A stretch of DNA of 64,000 nt from Mermis nigrescens. Lineage: Eukaryota > Nematoda > Enoplea > Mermithida > Mermithidae. The stretch is from NCBI GenBank assembly GCA_036768485.1, contig JAVLUZ010000507.1, positions 518,679-582,678 on the forward strand, in the 5' to 3' direction. This document shows positions 1 to 13,509 of this stretch, one piece after another. Under the pieces are notes generated by a model. That model was not told where the DNA came from and did no database searches. It worked only from the letters and a program-made list of their open reading frames with translations. Position numbers and translations under genes: made by a program. Positions within the stretch are counted from its first letter, which is position 1. Each line of letters starts with the position of its first letter.

Positions 1-1303
1 ATATTATTCAATTTATTCCGACTTGTAAGCGGAAAAATGGCAGAAAAATCTTAGACAAAATCCGTTTTTCACACTATCCACTAGAGTGTAAAGTTTTAAC
101 CTTTAGATTCAAGTCCGTATTAAGTGTGCAAAAGTTTGCTGGTAAGCCAAAAGTGTCCCTTGAGTCGTAGTACATTGCTGCTGTAACAAATTTCGGAGTT
201 GTTGGCAGTCCAAATACAGGCCGGAATGTGTCTGTTTACTCTCAAATTCTTTACACTCTTTACACTGACTTTCTAGAAATAAGTCACTTTTCAAAAAAGT
301 AAAAATAAAAAATATCGTATTGAGCTGGCTCAACATGCTATATTAAAAAAACAGAGCAAGCACAATGAAAAACTGAGTTAGAAAAGTCGTTGGACCGACC
401 AAAATTTATAAAACTTTATGTTATAACGTTACACACACTGGGTAGAAGTGTAAAAAATAAAAAAATGTCGGCATTGAATTTTTTACCATCTATCTTTCAA
501 AAAACGCGCACAATACAGAAAGTGTCACGGTATAGCTTCTAGGGCGTAGTCACTTTTTAGGGGAATCCAGGTATACTATAGGTCTGCGCTAACGCGCTAC
601 CCATGATATAGCGATTTCTCCTGTCATTTTGTTTCAAGAAAGCTTAATATTTGACCGCCTTAAGCAAGCTGACCCCCAGACCGGTCGTAGGTAATATTTC
701 GTGAACTATCTCTCATCCGTTTTAGCCCTATGTTGTCTAATTTATTCGGCTGATTCATTCTGTTCTAAATTTTAACTTTCTAGCACTTTCTTCATAATTT
801 TTACTCAGTTTCTAGTAATAGCATGAAAAGCAAGCTAATGTCAAGAAGTTGCAAAAACCGAACTGAAATGTAAATATTTGTCTTCAACGAGTGTTGCAAG
901 CAGGTGCTTACTTCCTATATATCCGATGAAAAACATAGCCCGTACGCTTAATCTGTTATTTCCTACATTGCACTTTCCACTAAATTTAATTGAAGAAATT
1001 AGAGGAAACAATATCCGAAAATTGAAGAGGGTCAATAATTTTTCCATGTCCGACACTTGTTACGAGCAAAGGCTCGCGCATCGTCGATTGATGTGATGTG
1101 ATGACCATAAATGGGCAACAACTGAATTGTGGGTTTCGAGGAAGTAAAATCGCTAAAAATAGCACCAAAAATTAAATTCATGGGATGAGAGACCTATTCA
1201 TTAGTGAGCTCGATTGTGTATTTTATCAGGCGGCCAGAAATCCAGCTCCACTCAAACCTCCCCTAACGCCTATCTGCGCTGATAACACATTTATCTTTTT
1301 CAG
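1..1303. other. No recognised gene; AT-rich flank
   Basis: I see no coding exon on either strand. The first 330 bases contain short motifs (GTGTAAAG, TTTACACT) that recur in the repeats near 5 kb and 43-46 kb, so this is probably repeat-derived. The earlier exons of the chitinase that follows are not visible here and would lie before the window. Confidence 0.4.
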
Positions 1304-3366
1304 AATGTACGATAGCAATAGTCAAAATCCGTATTACGCTATCGACTCGGACTGGTTTTCTTACGACGATGTCGAGAGTATCAAAAGCAAGGTGAAATGG
1401 ACGGAAGAGCAGGGCTACGCAGGGGCTTTTTTCTGGACACTGGATATGGACGACTTCAGGGCTGGGTGCAAATCGAGCAAGGGGAAAAAATACCCCTTGC
1501 TTAGCCAAATGAACAATAAAGGCGACACATGCTCGGGTTCAGTGGTAACATCACCGCCGGAGCAATCGGCTACCACAAGGGAAAGAACGGCTGGTCCTCC
1601 GTCAGAGTCTCCAGGGAAAACTGAAGCCACAATTGGCACGATGGCAACTCCTTCCGTCATAACCAAACCACCAGGGGTGCTGAAATTATTTTTCCTTTTT
1701 ACCCAAAAATTTGTTACTTCATATTTGGTAAGCTTTGTTATATTAACTTTAATTCTTGACTGACGAGTTTAACAAGTAAAAAACGACATCCTTCGCGATG
1801 TTATAACCAAATCTCCCCAATGCAGAGAGCGATGGCAAACTTCTAAAATTGTCAAGGTTAAAACAGGCTTGAAGAAACTTGCAGTAAGGAATATAAAAAC
1901 TTGGCAAAACCTTACGGCTCCGGATGGGCTCGCTCTTTCCACTGATATTACAGCTTTGCGATGAACAAAGAAATCAGTTCCGCATAGGAATGTCAGCTCT
2001 TATAGTTCTCACAACCTAACATGTCCGTAGAGGGTCGGGAGATTTATATCCCTCCCCAGAATGCAAAAAAAAAGGAAATTTTCGGGTTAACTGAGGCAAG
2101 CTGGGGGCCAAAAAAGATGAAAATGTAAGATTTTCTTCAAAACCGCTTAGAATTGACCAGAAACTGCGGAATTGACGTAAATTTACCACTACTCCATCTA
2201 CATTTATCAGCTGTTGAAGTCATTTTGGCCCAAACATGCTTGAGTTTTAACCCTCCTTGGAATGGCTTAGTCCTGCCCTCCCAAGATAAGCCATGCTCTG
2301 CACCTATGCTCATAATTAAATTCATTTCTTTGAGAATTTAGCTTTAGTCCAAGGTAATTATATATGTGTTTTTCATTTTTTTATTTACGCAAGACGTAAA
2401 TTTGATGGAATCTTGCTAGAAGGCCCATGCCAACTTCAATAAATAGTCTTTGTATTGTTCAGATCATCCGAGATATTAAAAATCCATTAACTTAATGTAC
2501 AAATTTGATGTTGAATAAAATGAGATCAACGAACGGATTTATTTTCGTACATCTGCAGAAAAGTAGCGAAAAAATTTATGCAAATACGTGAAAAGCATAT
2601 CAGGCTTCTTAAGGAGATTATTGAAGACGTGAGATAACGATGCAAAGATATATAAATTCAGCTTACTTTACGAATTCGGATATTGATCCGTCTTTATAGA
2701 AATATAATTATTTTGATTTTCGGATTTTTTATCTCCATTAACAACTTTGGCGTGGCCTTTGCGCGTTTAAAATTTCTTACGTAGCATCTTGGAATCGAAT
2801 TAAATTCATTTCTTTTTCACTTTATTATCAATCCCTCTGATACTGTACGGTAGATCAAAAGTAAACAATTTTTTGGCAAAAATGCAAAGTAAACTAGGAA
2901 AATTAGTACAAATAAGAAATTTCTCGCAAAATTGCCCGAATTTGACCAGAAACTACCAAATCAATGTAATTTTTCCGATAATTTTTTTGTTGTCAATTTA
3001 GAAGGCCTTTTAGTTCAAATAAGCTCTCTGATTGGCAGTCCCAAGTCGACCTGATTATACCCATGACCGACGGCTGTGCCTTCATGATCATATTTACTTA
3101 ATGACTTGATTTAAATATTTAAAGTCACTCATTCCTAGAGCCACTAAAAGTTACACATTATTTTAATTCTCTTCCTCATCAGATTTATTACAGAATTACG
3201 ATGCAACGAAGCCGGGCAATATCTTTCCGTGCCGGGCGATTGCTCCAAATTCGGGCAATGCGTCGCAGCCGGTCAACCGCCCGTCATTAAAGATTGTCCA
3301 TCTGGTTTACACTTTAACCTGGCGGTCAAGGTTTGTGATTGGCCGGCTAACGTCGTATGCAAATAA
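1304..3366 (+). CDS. Chitinase A (GH18), last two exons with CBM14 tail
   Basis: Two exons of a secreted chitinase, an enzyme that hydrolyses chitin. Exon 1304-1676 follows a good acceptor (tttttcag). It encodes the end of the GH18 barrel: NPYYAIDSDWFSYDD, then KVKWTEEQGYAGAFFWTLDMD, matching the family segment in which GA..W..D.DD closes the barrel. A Thr/Ser/Pro-rich linker follows. Exon 3194-3366 encodes a peritrophin-A/CBM14 chitin-binding domain with six cysteines (RCNEAGQYL, DCSKFGQCV, CPSGLHFN, VCDWP, VVCK) and stops at TAA 3364-3366. The N-terminal exons, including the catalytic DxxDxDWE exon, are not in the window. The junction between the exons is unresolved: donors at 1677 (gtgctg) or 1730 (gtaagc) are phase 0, while the acceptors at 3183 and 3194 need phase 2 or 1. 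Either another small exon exists or an indel has broken the gene. Family assignment is secure; an intact gene is not. Confidence 0.8.
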
Positions 3367-3805
3367 GGTGTCGCGCTGAATATTGATTTCTAAGAGATCG
3401 ATTGTTCATCATCGATACGCGATATGTAGGTACGTTTGACTATTTATTCTTGTCTCAGTAAGCACATCGTTCTGGTGACCAAATGCTTTCATTTCTCGTA
3501 TCAAATACAATCACGTAGCTGTGAGCATACATGTAATGGCTCGGAAGTTTTGGCAAAAAGTTGAAAAAAATGACTCTCAATTTTTTTGCAAAAACAATGC
3601 ATGTTTTTGACAAAACTCAGCTTCAGGGTATCGAAAATTTTTCTAACTTCAGGGGGGATAGGGAACGACCAACTTTTGGCAGAAGGGATTATGTTTTGGC
3701 TGAGGATGATAGGGAGACTAGTTTCAATGAGATCTCAATGAAACGAGTAGTTCTAGAAGGTCCTCGAAAGGGAAAACACTGTAAATGCCTAACGCGCGTC
3801 ATAAG

Positions 3806-4350
3806 CGCAGGTGGGTAACACCGAAATTCTGGGGGGGGTGAAAAATTCCTGATGGGGGGGAGGTGAAAAAATTTTCAAAGGTCAAAAAATGGTCTTAAAA
3901 GTGGTCGTATGAAGAAAAACACCATTTTTCGACGTTTCTCATTGAGCACTATCCAATGGCATCAAAAAATCGCTAAAAAAGCAAAAACAATTTCAAAATT
4001 TGAATCCTGGGGAGTATTCCAACTTCTGTGGGAAGGTGCATACCATACGTGGGCAGCAAGAAAATTCTGGGGGGGGTGCAAGATTTTTTTGAAGGTCGAA
4101 AAATGGCCTTAAAAATGGTGGTATGGCGATAAAAACACCATTTTTCGACGTTTCTCATCAAGCACTATCCATTGGCATCAAAAAATTGCGAAAAAAAACG
4201 AAAAAAATTTTCAAAAATTGAATTCTGGGGGGGGGGGTATTTTGATTTCTGGGGGGGGGGTATTTTGGTTTCTGGGGGTGCATACCCCCCAAACCCCCCC
4301 CCCCCACGCCCAGGTGTGGTGCATACCCCAACCCCCCACCCCGCGCTCCC
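3806..4350 (+). mobile_element. F1 element (outer copy), interrupted by a second F1
   Basis: The left part (3806-4043) has the F1 order: GTGGGTAACACC end, AAAGGTCAAAAAATGG, CACCATTTTTCGACG, CACTATCCAATGGCATC, then an A-rich stretch. At GTGCATAC (4036-4043) it is cut by a complete F1 copy. The outer tail (C-rich, about 4327-4350) resumes after the duplicated GTGCATAC at 4319-4326. Confidence 0.75.
4044..4318 (+). mobile_element. F1 element nested inside another F1
   Basis: Complete copy beginning CATACGTGGGCAGC and ending CACGCCCAGGTGTG. Perfect 8-bp target duplication GTGCATAC at 4036-4043 and 4319-4326. The target is the element's own internal GGTGCATACC motif. The right end is G-run/C-run rich (GGGGGTGCATACCCCCC). 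Confidence 0.85.
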
Positions 4351-4664
4351 GTTTGGCTATAGGGACAGCCAAATTGTTTGATTCAACAGCGCATTTTTCC
4401 TTGCTATAGTCTTCCTGAGACTTCAGCAAGGTGATTCGAAAGCAGTAAGAATACATCCAATCAGCGTAGGGGCTTTCGTCGGGTTGGCTATCGTACACGT
4501 TAATTGGCTCTTAAACCATGTGCTTGTAGCAATCTGGGTCAGTTTTACTTTTAGAGCTGTGAGAGCGCGACCGGCAGCCTCGCGCAAAAAAAATGACTAT
4601 TATATGCGCGGAGTCAAACTCTGTATGTCTCATTGTCAACTTAGTCGCTTATGATAAGTGGCCG

Positions 4665-4825
4665 CTTCAATTTTTGAAATTTCTCAGTTTTTTCGCATTT
4701 TTTGATGCCAATAGATAGTTCTCGATGAGAAACGATAAAAAATTGTGTTTTTTTCGCCTTACCACTATTTTTAAGGTCATTTTTTGACCTTTGAAAAAAT
4801 ATTGCTACCCTCCTCCCCCAAGTAC
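4665..4825 (-). mobile_element. F1 element, truncated
   Basis: Reverse-strand F1 core: TTTTTTGATGCCAATAGATAG, GAGAAACG, then TTTTTTGACCTTTGAAAA. The G/C-rich ends are missing on at least one side. It abuts the dispersed repeat that starts near 4826. Confidence 0.65.
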
Positions 4826-5890
4826 GTCTTAAGGGCTACACGTCGCATACGGGCGCTTTTTCTTCTTCTCCGATTAGGAATCGAAACGAGCGGAATATTC
4901 TGAAAAAAGAAGGTAAAGTCGCGTTTCTTCACACTCAATACGGAGATAGTTCTGGTGGTGTAAAGTATCAAATCTGGGGTGAAAAAAGTGGTTTTTTGCC
5001 GAGTGCATATAATTTAGTCAACTTCTCTCGATATGAGTTGGAAGATGATTTTAATAAATAGTGCGATTGTTGAGATAAAGTGTGAAATATGCGCAATCAG
5101 TCTTCTATACTAAGCTTATAAGCTTATAAGTTTATAGCTTAGTTTCGATACCTTGTCAGTAAAGAAAACGAAACACGCAATCAGCGGTATTGCAGGTCCT
5201 ATTCTTTACACTCAGTGTAGTGATGTGACCACTCAAGCATAAATTGTTAAATCTCAAATTTGACTTCAAAAATTAATCGAAAATAGCTTAAAGCGGCTAA
5301 ATTTCACAACAGATAACATGATCTTTACATATTTCTAGCGTTTTTGTCTAAATAAAAAGCTTTCGTTTTTCGGCGCATTTTTATAACTTTATTATGCGGA
5401 ATTAGGATAAAAGCGCAGCATCTGCACTCCCTGCTTATGGGCCTGGTATTGTCTATGTGGCAAGAGCTTTGGATTTGCAATCGAGATATCATTTTTCAAT
5501 TTATTGTATGGCACGAAAAGCCATGTAACCTTCAATTATGTAGGTGTGAATAAATAATGGGAACATAGGCACACTAAGCTTAACTAAGTATACGCGTAAG
5601 GATATTAACCTCAAAAAAACGGAAAGGTGTTTTGGTATGTTCCTCATGAACTCCACTGATTTATTCAAATATTGTTAATATTAAATGAAAGAAATTTAAA
5701 CTTAAAAAAGTCTAATTTTTTAGCAGATTCCTACGATTTTTGCTAAGGTGACTTTTTTATTTATCCTCAACAATGCATGTTTACAAGTATATTCGCCCTT
5801 TTTGTCCTATCGGATTATTTTCCCTTGCTAGAGTGTATATAGAGTGGACTGAGCGAGATAAGATCATGTGTCCTAGAAAATGTATGCAAT
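4826..5890. repeat. 1.1-kb dispersed repeat, second copy at 42950-44130
   Basis: Collinear with 42950-44130. Shared landmarks in the same order are CTACACGTCGCATACGG, ACACTCAATACG, GTGTAAAGTATCAAATCTGG, GAGATAAAGTGTG, AATATGCGCAATCAGTCTTC, AACACGCAATCAGCGGTATTG and, near the end, TCCTAGAAAATTTATGCAA-like sequence. No coding potential is seen. It is likely an old transposon family. Confidence 0.7.
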
Positions 5891-5975
5891 GAAAGGATTT
5901 TTCTAAATCTTCAACCTTTCACTTTTGCGCGCCTTACAAAGCCTCTAGAAAAATTAAGAAATACGGCCTCATATC

Positions 5976-6258
5976 CATACGTGGGCACAACCGAAATTGG
6001 AATTGTGAGGGAATGGAGGATTTTCCGAAGGTAAACAATGGTCTTAAAAATGGTAGTCTGGCTGAAAAACTCCATTTTTAAACGTTTCTCATCGAGAACT
6101 GTCTATTGGCATCAAAAAATTGCGAGAAAAACCAACAAATTTCAAAATTTGAATTCTGGGGGCGAGGCAATTTGGTTTCTGGAAGGGTTGATATCCGATC
6201 TTTTGGGTGGGGTGCATACCCCCTCCCCCAAACTCCTTCACGCCCACGTTCATGTGTG
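5976..6258 (+). mobile_element. F1 element
   Basis: Starts CATACGTGGGCAC, ends CACGCCCACGTTCATGTGTG. Flanks CTCATATC (5968-5975) and CTCACATT (6259-6266) agree at 6 of 8 positions, consistent with an aged 8-bp duplication. Confidence 0.75.
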
Positions 6259-6479
6259 CTCACATTGACCTTGCGCAGCGGGCAGATTAATTAGGATATT
6301 GAAAAAAATGCAAAGAAAACCATGGGAAAGGGCATGCCGGCACTTCTTTTCTGAGAAGAAAGAAAACGGCCGCAGAGAGGTCAGCGACGACGACCATTCT
6401 GCATTGTCAAACCCTCAACTCACCCGAAACAAAAACAGGCGCGACTATATTCTAAATACTACAGTAAGACTTTCATGTG

Positions 6480-6690
6480 ATTGCTATTGCTTGCAATTAG
6501 CACTGGCTGGCCAATCGCATACGCCGGCGGCTGCGCTGAAGTGTAAGCCAGATCCGCAACTCATGATCACGGGTGGCTTACCGGCCGCGGTACATTGGCC
6601 GAACTTTGTGCAGTCCCCTAGAACTGGCACGAGTTGCCCAGCGGCACTGCATTCTAATCCTGTAATTGAAAAGTACTTTTATGAACAGGA
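6480..6690 (+). pseudogene. Possible decayed CBM14 (chitin-binding) exon
   Basis: A locally GC-richer stretch inside a 141-codon open frame (6299-6724). Its translation contains LKCKPDPQL, then PNFVQSPRTGTSCPAALHSNPVIEKY. The spacing C...PNFVQ...CPAALHSNPVIE resembles a CBM14 domain (CSKFGQC...CPSGLHFN in the nearby chitinase A), but at least three of the six cysteines are absent. It is on the same strand as chitinase A, 3 kb downstream. It could be a lost chitin-binding exon or a chance resemblance. Confidence 0.25.
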
Positions 6691-6724
6691 TGACCTAAAA
6701 AGGGTGTACCAAATATTCGTGTAA

Positions 6725-8013
6725 CGGCTTTTTTTGATTGGCCTTTAAGTGTCCTTGTCTATTCAACTTTTTGGTCCAGATTTAATATTATTCCGCATTA
6801 ATAAAACTGTAATTTATGCACGCAGGTAGTTGTTTGGGTATCGTTTGGAACCATATAACGTATGCATCAAAAAAATTTCTCGTGCAATTGAAGCAATACG
6901 CGTGTTCCGATCTCGATTTACTTAAATTATTTGCCCATTTTTTCGTTTGATGACAAATAAACTTTGATTTGATTTTATTTTATTTGGCTTATAATTTGGA
7001 GGGCGTGCCATCTTTTGACGGGAGGGGAGGGCTAATGACGTCAAATTCTTATTCAAAAACAGCCAGAAAATGCGTAAAAATGACCGAAAATAGTCACTTT
7101 TCCAAAAATCAGGGATCTATATTTACTGACTTGCGGGATGTCAAACTTTGAGTGGGAAGCCCCCCCCCTATAACCCTCTGTTGCATGTATGCTACTAACG
7201 GTTTTAACGATTACTGGCTTCGTTACACATATCGCAAAATAGCAATTTTTTTAATGAACAATTTTAGAGAAACGAAATTCTAAAGTTTAAATGAGTTACC
7301 CTTATTGTGCTTTTGACTTACAATTTTGTAAATTATATAACTTAAAGCAATTTAGGATAAGTCAGAGTAAATTAATTAGTGAAAGTTAAAGTCCGGTAGT
7401 AAGTAAATCAAAGATTGTTGAAGAAAGGTTAAGTAAGTTGAAGTATAAGATAAAGTGAGTATCTTAAAGAAAATTTGAGCAGCATGCGAAAAACGTCTTA
7501 GGTAAGCATGAAATCTATTTGAAGCAGGCTCCAGTAAGTAAAGTTGATTTTCGGCGTGGTAATAACTAGATATGATTAACTTAACTCGATAATGGGTATG
7601 AAAAATCCCGTAAAGAGAATACGATTCATTATCTTAACTTAGTTGTTTACACCTAGCGTATCTAAGAATACTGAGCCTTGAAAAGTGATTTGGATTTCGA
7701 AAAGAATAAAATAACCTTTTCCCCTAAAATTTCGTTCTCTTCCATAAATCCTATTTTAGGCAACTGGTTGTGCACTTGCTAATGGAAAAGCGTAAAAAAT
7801 TAGCATGCCTCACACTTAGGTCAAAGATTAAAAAATTCACCTCCTGCAGCGCCCTGGAAGGAAAAAGATTTTTAGCATACGTTTTAGATTAATTCTATAA
7901 ATTTATAATTACAGATCAGCAACTACTGAGTGTAAAACTGTGTTATAAATAATTTAAGTTCATATTCGTAATTTCGATGCTGCGGAGAACGGGTTGTTTA
8001 AAAAGATTAACCT
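6725..8013. other. No recognised gene
   Basis: AT-rich sequence with short G- and C-runs (7018-7035, 7160-7170). No exon or clear element end was recognised. Confidence 0.4.
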
Positions 8014-8016
8014 CAG

Positions 8017-9561
<1,545 letters not shown>

Positions 9562-9818
9562 CAGGACGCACAAATAAGGAAATGCATTTATATATTATAC
9601 ATTAGGCCCTACTAGCCTTAAATCTATTCATGATGGAAGCAAAAAAATTTTCACGTAAGTTCCTGAAATGATTAGAAAGTGATGGCTACGAGTACATAGA
9701 TTTATGGCTATCTTAACATTTAAACCAGTTTTAGAAACCATTTTGGCTCATATAACTCGCTGACTCCTTTTCCAGACCTGCCGGGGTAGAAGTCAAGCGG
9801 GTTTGGGTGGGAGAGGGG

Positions 9819-10002
9819 CAGGCACGTAGCTCGGGGGGAAATTTGGGGGGGGGGGAAACCGCATCTTCCCCCAAAATTCAGAAAACATCGGAAAAATAGG
9901 AATTTTTAAAAGTCATTTTGTGCTATTTGTGGCCTTTTTGGACTCCGATTCCCCAAAATTAGTGTTGATCCCCCCAAAATACGACGGACAGCTACGTGCC
10001 TG
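9819..10002. mobile_element. F2 element (CAGGCACGTAGCT ends)
   Basis: Ends CAGGCACGTAGCT and AGCTACGTGCCTG are perfect inverted repeats. Flanks GAGAGGGG and GGGAGGAG agree at 6 of 8. The interior has CCCCCAAAATTC and TTTTGTGCTATTT, shared with the copy at 15601. Confidence 0.8.
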
Positions 10003-10456
10003 GGGAGGAGGAGGGGTAAACTTTTGACAAAGTAGACCTTTGGGAACGTTAAAATAACGAAAAAAAACCATAACAGATGTTTTTTTGTCGATTTTAAGCA
10101 CATTTTCAACGAAGTAGCAATTTTTGCCCGTTTTCGTCTTATTTTGCCTGACAAAATTTTGCCGACTGACTTTCACGGGAATTGAGATCTGGATCATACG
10201 TTAGCTTAGGAGATTGGAAGTCTGGACCCTCCGAACTCTTCCGCCCGGTGATCCGGTAAACCACTGAAATTTAATTATTACTATTTTTTCCCATTATTTT
10301 CGATGAGAAACGTCGTAAATGGTCTTTTTCCCGCTGATACAAAAGTATTCGACACTCTGTTTTTACATTTGAAGATTTTTAAATTCACTTAATCCAGTTG
10401 CTTCACAAGGATGGTGTAAAGCAGACTTGGTACGTAAAATAATTTGGGATCCAGAC

Positions 10457-10624
10457 CATACATGGCTAGCAGCCACGATTCTTGGGGAGTCTAGTGGGTG
10501 GTATAAAAGTAAGCGAAAACCCAAAAAATGCCAGAAATTTAATTCTGAGGGAGGGTGTGCTAAATTTTCGGAGGAGGTGAAAAAGCAAACCCAATCGAAA
10601 ATCCAACATTTGCGGCGACGTGTG
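10457..10624 (+). mobile_element. F1-like element, diverged
   Basis: Starts CATACATGGCTAGCAGCC, ends CGACGTGTG. Flanks ATCCAGAC and GTCCAGAA agree at 6 of 8. The interior keeps only the AATTCTGAGGG part of F1. Confidence 0.5.
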
Positions 10625-10729
10625 GTCCAGAACTTTTGACAAAATAGGATTGTTTTGGGAAAAATTAGGCAAACAAAGGCCCGTAATTAAATGAAATTCA
10701 AAATTTTTCAGCAAAAGAGGATAGAAATC

Positions 10730-11009
10730 AAAGAAAAAGTGGGGAAAACAATGATTTTATTCTAGCACCGTAGAGTCATTTGGTCCAAAAAAGGCCCACT
10801 CACCGTCCCCCGGATAGATGACATTAAGAAAATTTCCTTCGAAAGTGTTCGAAATTAACCAGAAACTGTGCAATAGCGTACTTGTAACGCTATTCCAGCG
10901 CTCATCCCAGCTACTAAGGTCATTTTGGCCCAAAAAGCTCAATATTCGACCTCCTCAGAACCGCTTGACCCCCCCCCCAATCCCAGATCGGCCATGCTGC
11001 GCACCTATG
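10730..11009. repeat. Dispersed repeat F4 (GCCATGCTGCGCACCTATG end)
   Basis: Shares ACCAGAAACTG, GTCATTTTGGCCCAAA and the terminal GCCATGCTGCGCACCTATG with 2040-2310, and more distantly with 30960-31170, 39640-39830 and 40470-40940. It is directly followed by an F1 copy. Confidence 0.55.
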
Positions 11010-11017
11010 GTGTTAAC

Positions 11018-11163
11018 CACACGTGGGTGTAGGGGGATTTGGGGGGGTATGCACATCCCCTCAGAAAAGTGAACACGCACCCACGCCATTTTAAAGACAG
11101 TTTTTTTGACCTTCTTAAAATCTTGCACCACCTCCCCCATTATTTTGGTGCCGTCCAACTAGG
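11018..11163 (-). mobile_element. F1 element, internally deleted
   Basis: Starts CACACGTGGGTGTAGG and ends GGTGCCGTCCAACTAG. The centre is shortened to about 146 bp. It lies immediately past the last recognised exon of chitinase B, where a CBM14 exon would be expected. Confidence 0.6.
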
Positions 11164-11966
11164 GTGGCAAGTGCAGTTGCAGCGCGTTCGAGTTACGCAC
11201 CTTCTCCTCCCCTCCCCTCCTCCTCCGCTCGCCGTTGTCGTAGTGGTTATCGTGGGTTTAGTTGACTTCGTGGTGGGCGATGACGTTGAACCTTTCGACG
11301 ACGAAACAGTCGAAGCCCCCGACGGCGGTTTGGTCGCCCCGGATCCCGAGCACGTGTCGCCCTCATCGTTCATTTCGCGGTGCAACGGGTACGTCTTTCC
11401 GTTGCTGGATTTGCAATTGGCCTTGAAATCGTCGTAGTCCAGCGACCAGAAAAAAGCGCCCCCGTAGCCCTGCTCTCGCGTCCATTTCACTTTAGCCTTG
11501 ATACTTTGGACGTCGTCGTACGAATACCAATCCGATCCGGAGACATAATAAGGATTTTCGCTGTAGTCGTCGTACTGTCTGCAGGATACGCGCTCGTTAA
11601 CTTTTCTAGTGCGTATGGACACGCGGGCGGAACCGTATTTAGGGTAGGGAGAAGGGGACGGCAGGCCCCAAATTTGGCCGAAAATAAATTTGGTTTTTGA
11701 TGCGAAATATTTAAATCGTCGGCGCTTTGAGAAAAATGTCAAGTTCTTTGTATTATTTTGCTTCAAGCACAATTGAAAAAACGACAGTTTTTGAAAACAT
11801 TGGGAGAATTGGAATTTTATGGCCTTAAAGGATAGAGTATAACAAAAAATGCGTTCTGCGAGATGTCGCGACAAATTTTACGATATATAGACCAAGCTAT
11901 GTTGGGTCAGCCCCATCACCCCTTCCCTTGGCCAAATCCTGGATACAGGCCTGCATGCAGTTATAT

Positions 11967-12479
11967 AAATAGGTGGGTAGCACCGAAATTCTGGGCTTAT
12001 AAGCTTTTTCAAAAGTCGAAAAATAGTCTTAAAAATGATGATTTTGCGAAATACACCGTTCGTCATTATTTCTCATCGAACACTATCAATTGGCATCAAA
12101 GAAAATCGAAAAATTCACAAAAATCGAATTCTTAGGGGTTTGGTTTATGGGGTATATTCGGCTTTCTGAGGGGTGCATACCATAGGTGGGCGCCACTAAA
12201 AATCTGGGAGGAGAGCAAAATTTTTTCAAAGGTCAAAAAATGACCTTAAAAATAGTGGTATGGCGAAAAAACACCAATTTTTTAACATTCATAGTTGAGC
12301 ACTATCTATTGGCATCAAAAAATTGCGAAAAAAACAGAAAAGATATTCAAAAAATTGAATTCCGAGGGAGGGGCGTATTTTGGTTTCTGGAGGGAGGTAT
12401 TTTGGATTCTGGGGTTGCATACCCCAAACCCCCACGCCCAGCATGGTGCATACCCTTCAATTCCCTATGCCCGTAAGTG
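11967..12479 (+). mobile_element. F1 element (outer copy), interrupted by a second F1
   Basis: Left part from AATAGGTGGGTAGCACCG with the usual F1 core. It is broken at GTGCATAC (12173-12180) by a complete F1, and the tail resumes at 12454 and ends near CCCGTAAGTG. It lies in the last recognised intron of chitinase B. Confidence 0.7.
12181..12445 (+). mobile_element. F1 element nested inside another F1
   Basis: Starts CATAGGTGGGCGCC, ends CACGCCCAGCATG. Perfect 8-bp duplication GTGCATAC (12173-12180 and 12446-12453). This is the same internal target used at 4044-4318, in a different host copy. Confidence 0.85.
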
Positions 12480-13509
12480 TTTATGTCTTTTATATTACAT
12501 TGATAATATATTCGCCAGAACCTTAATTCTCTAACTTTTTAGGCACCATTTTCTTGTTGACATTTATAAAAAAATTATTTCTTTAAAAAAAATGATTCAC
12601 GCGGTTACATTCGTGCTTGTACCCTTCTTTGTTGGGCCAATCTGCAGATAAAAGAGCCACGAGAGAACATAAACCTTTTAGCTCCATTATCGATATCCGT
12701 GCAAGCTTCGTAGTAGGCCAAATAGCCTTCCGTCGCAGAGTACGGTTTCGGGGACGACGCTCCCGACGCCGGGGCGCCGACGCCAGCGTTAGCAGAATTG
12801 CTCAGCTTCCATCCGCGTCCGTACGAAGCTAGGCCCACTATGGCCTTACTTTTGTCCAACCCGCCGGAAACCCAGGCGTCCATGGCTATTTCGATGGAAA
12901 AGGTTTTGTCGTGCAAGGGGCTGTTGTGGCCGGTGACCGGATCCCACGCTCCGTGCAGATCGTACGACATGACGTTCACGAAATCGACGTACTTATTTAT
13001 CTCCTAACATCGTCGCAGCAATTTTAGTTTTTATTTTAACTTATTTAATCGTACAAAGTCTTTTTCAATTTTACTAATCAGCACCAGAACCGCTGACCTA
13101 CGGCCATAATTCTGTGAATAATATGAATATGGGCATTTTTATCTATCTAATGAAGGTCGATTTAGAAGTTTATACCCAGATTAGCCGAAGTTGTGACCGG
13201 TTATATTGGCGCGTAGCTTTTTTTGGTTGTTTTGTATGACACCGAAGTCTAAGCCTAAATTTAATTAGTGTTCGGAAAAAGTGAAAAACTAGAAAAAAAC
13301 AATATGGATGGCAGACGAATATTTGGGTTGGTGCAAAATGTTGCACCAAAAATGATTTAGAACAATATAGAGACAATGAAAACAGCGAAAAAGGTAGCAT
13401 ATCGCAAAACATGCATAATAGATTTTTTACCTCCAATTGACTGTTTAGGCGAAAGTTTGGTTAATGCCCCCTGAAAACCCCTCCGGACCTAATCGCAAAA
13501 TGTGAGTCG

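Noticed and set aside
11380..11700. 106-codon plus-strand open frame
   Set aside because: It is the antisense of the chitinase B exon, whose minus-strand translation is clearly GH18.
12654..12688. 33-nt intron in the chitinase B exon (GTTTAT...CTGCAG)
   Set aside because: Borders and pyrimidine tract look right, but it is far below usual intron size and its removal does not improve the frame; left as uncertain.
12617..13007. Plus-strand frames over 12617-13007
   Set aside because: Antisense shadows of the chitinase B exon with NVMSYDLHG and GVGAPASGA.
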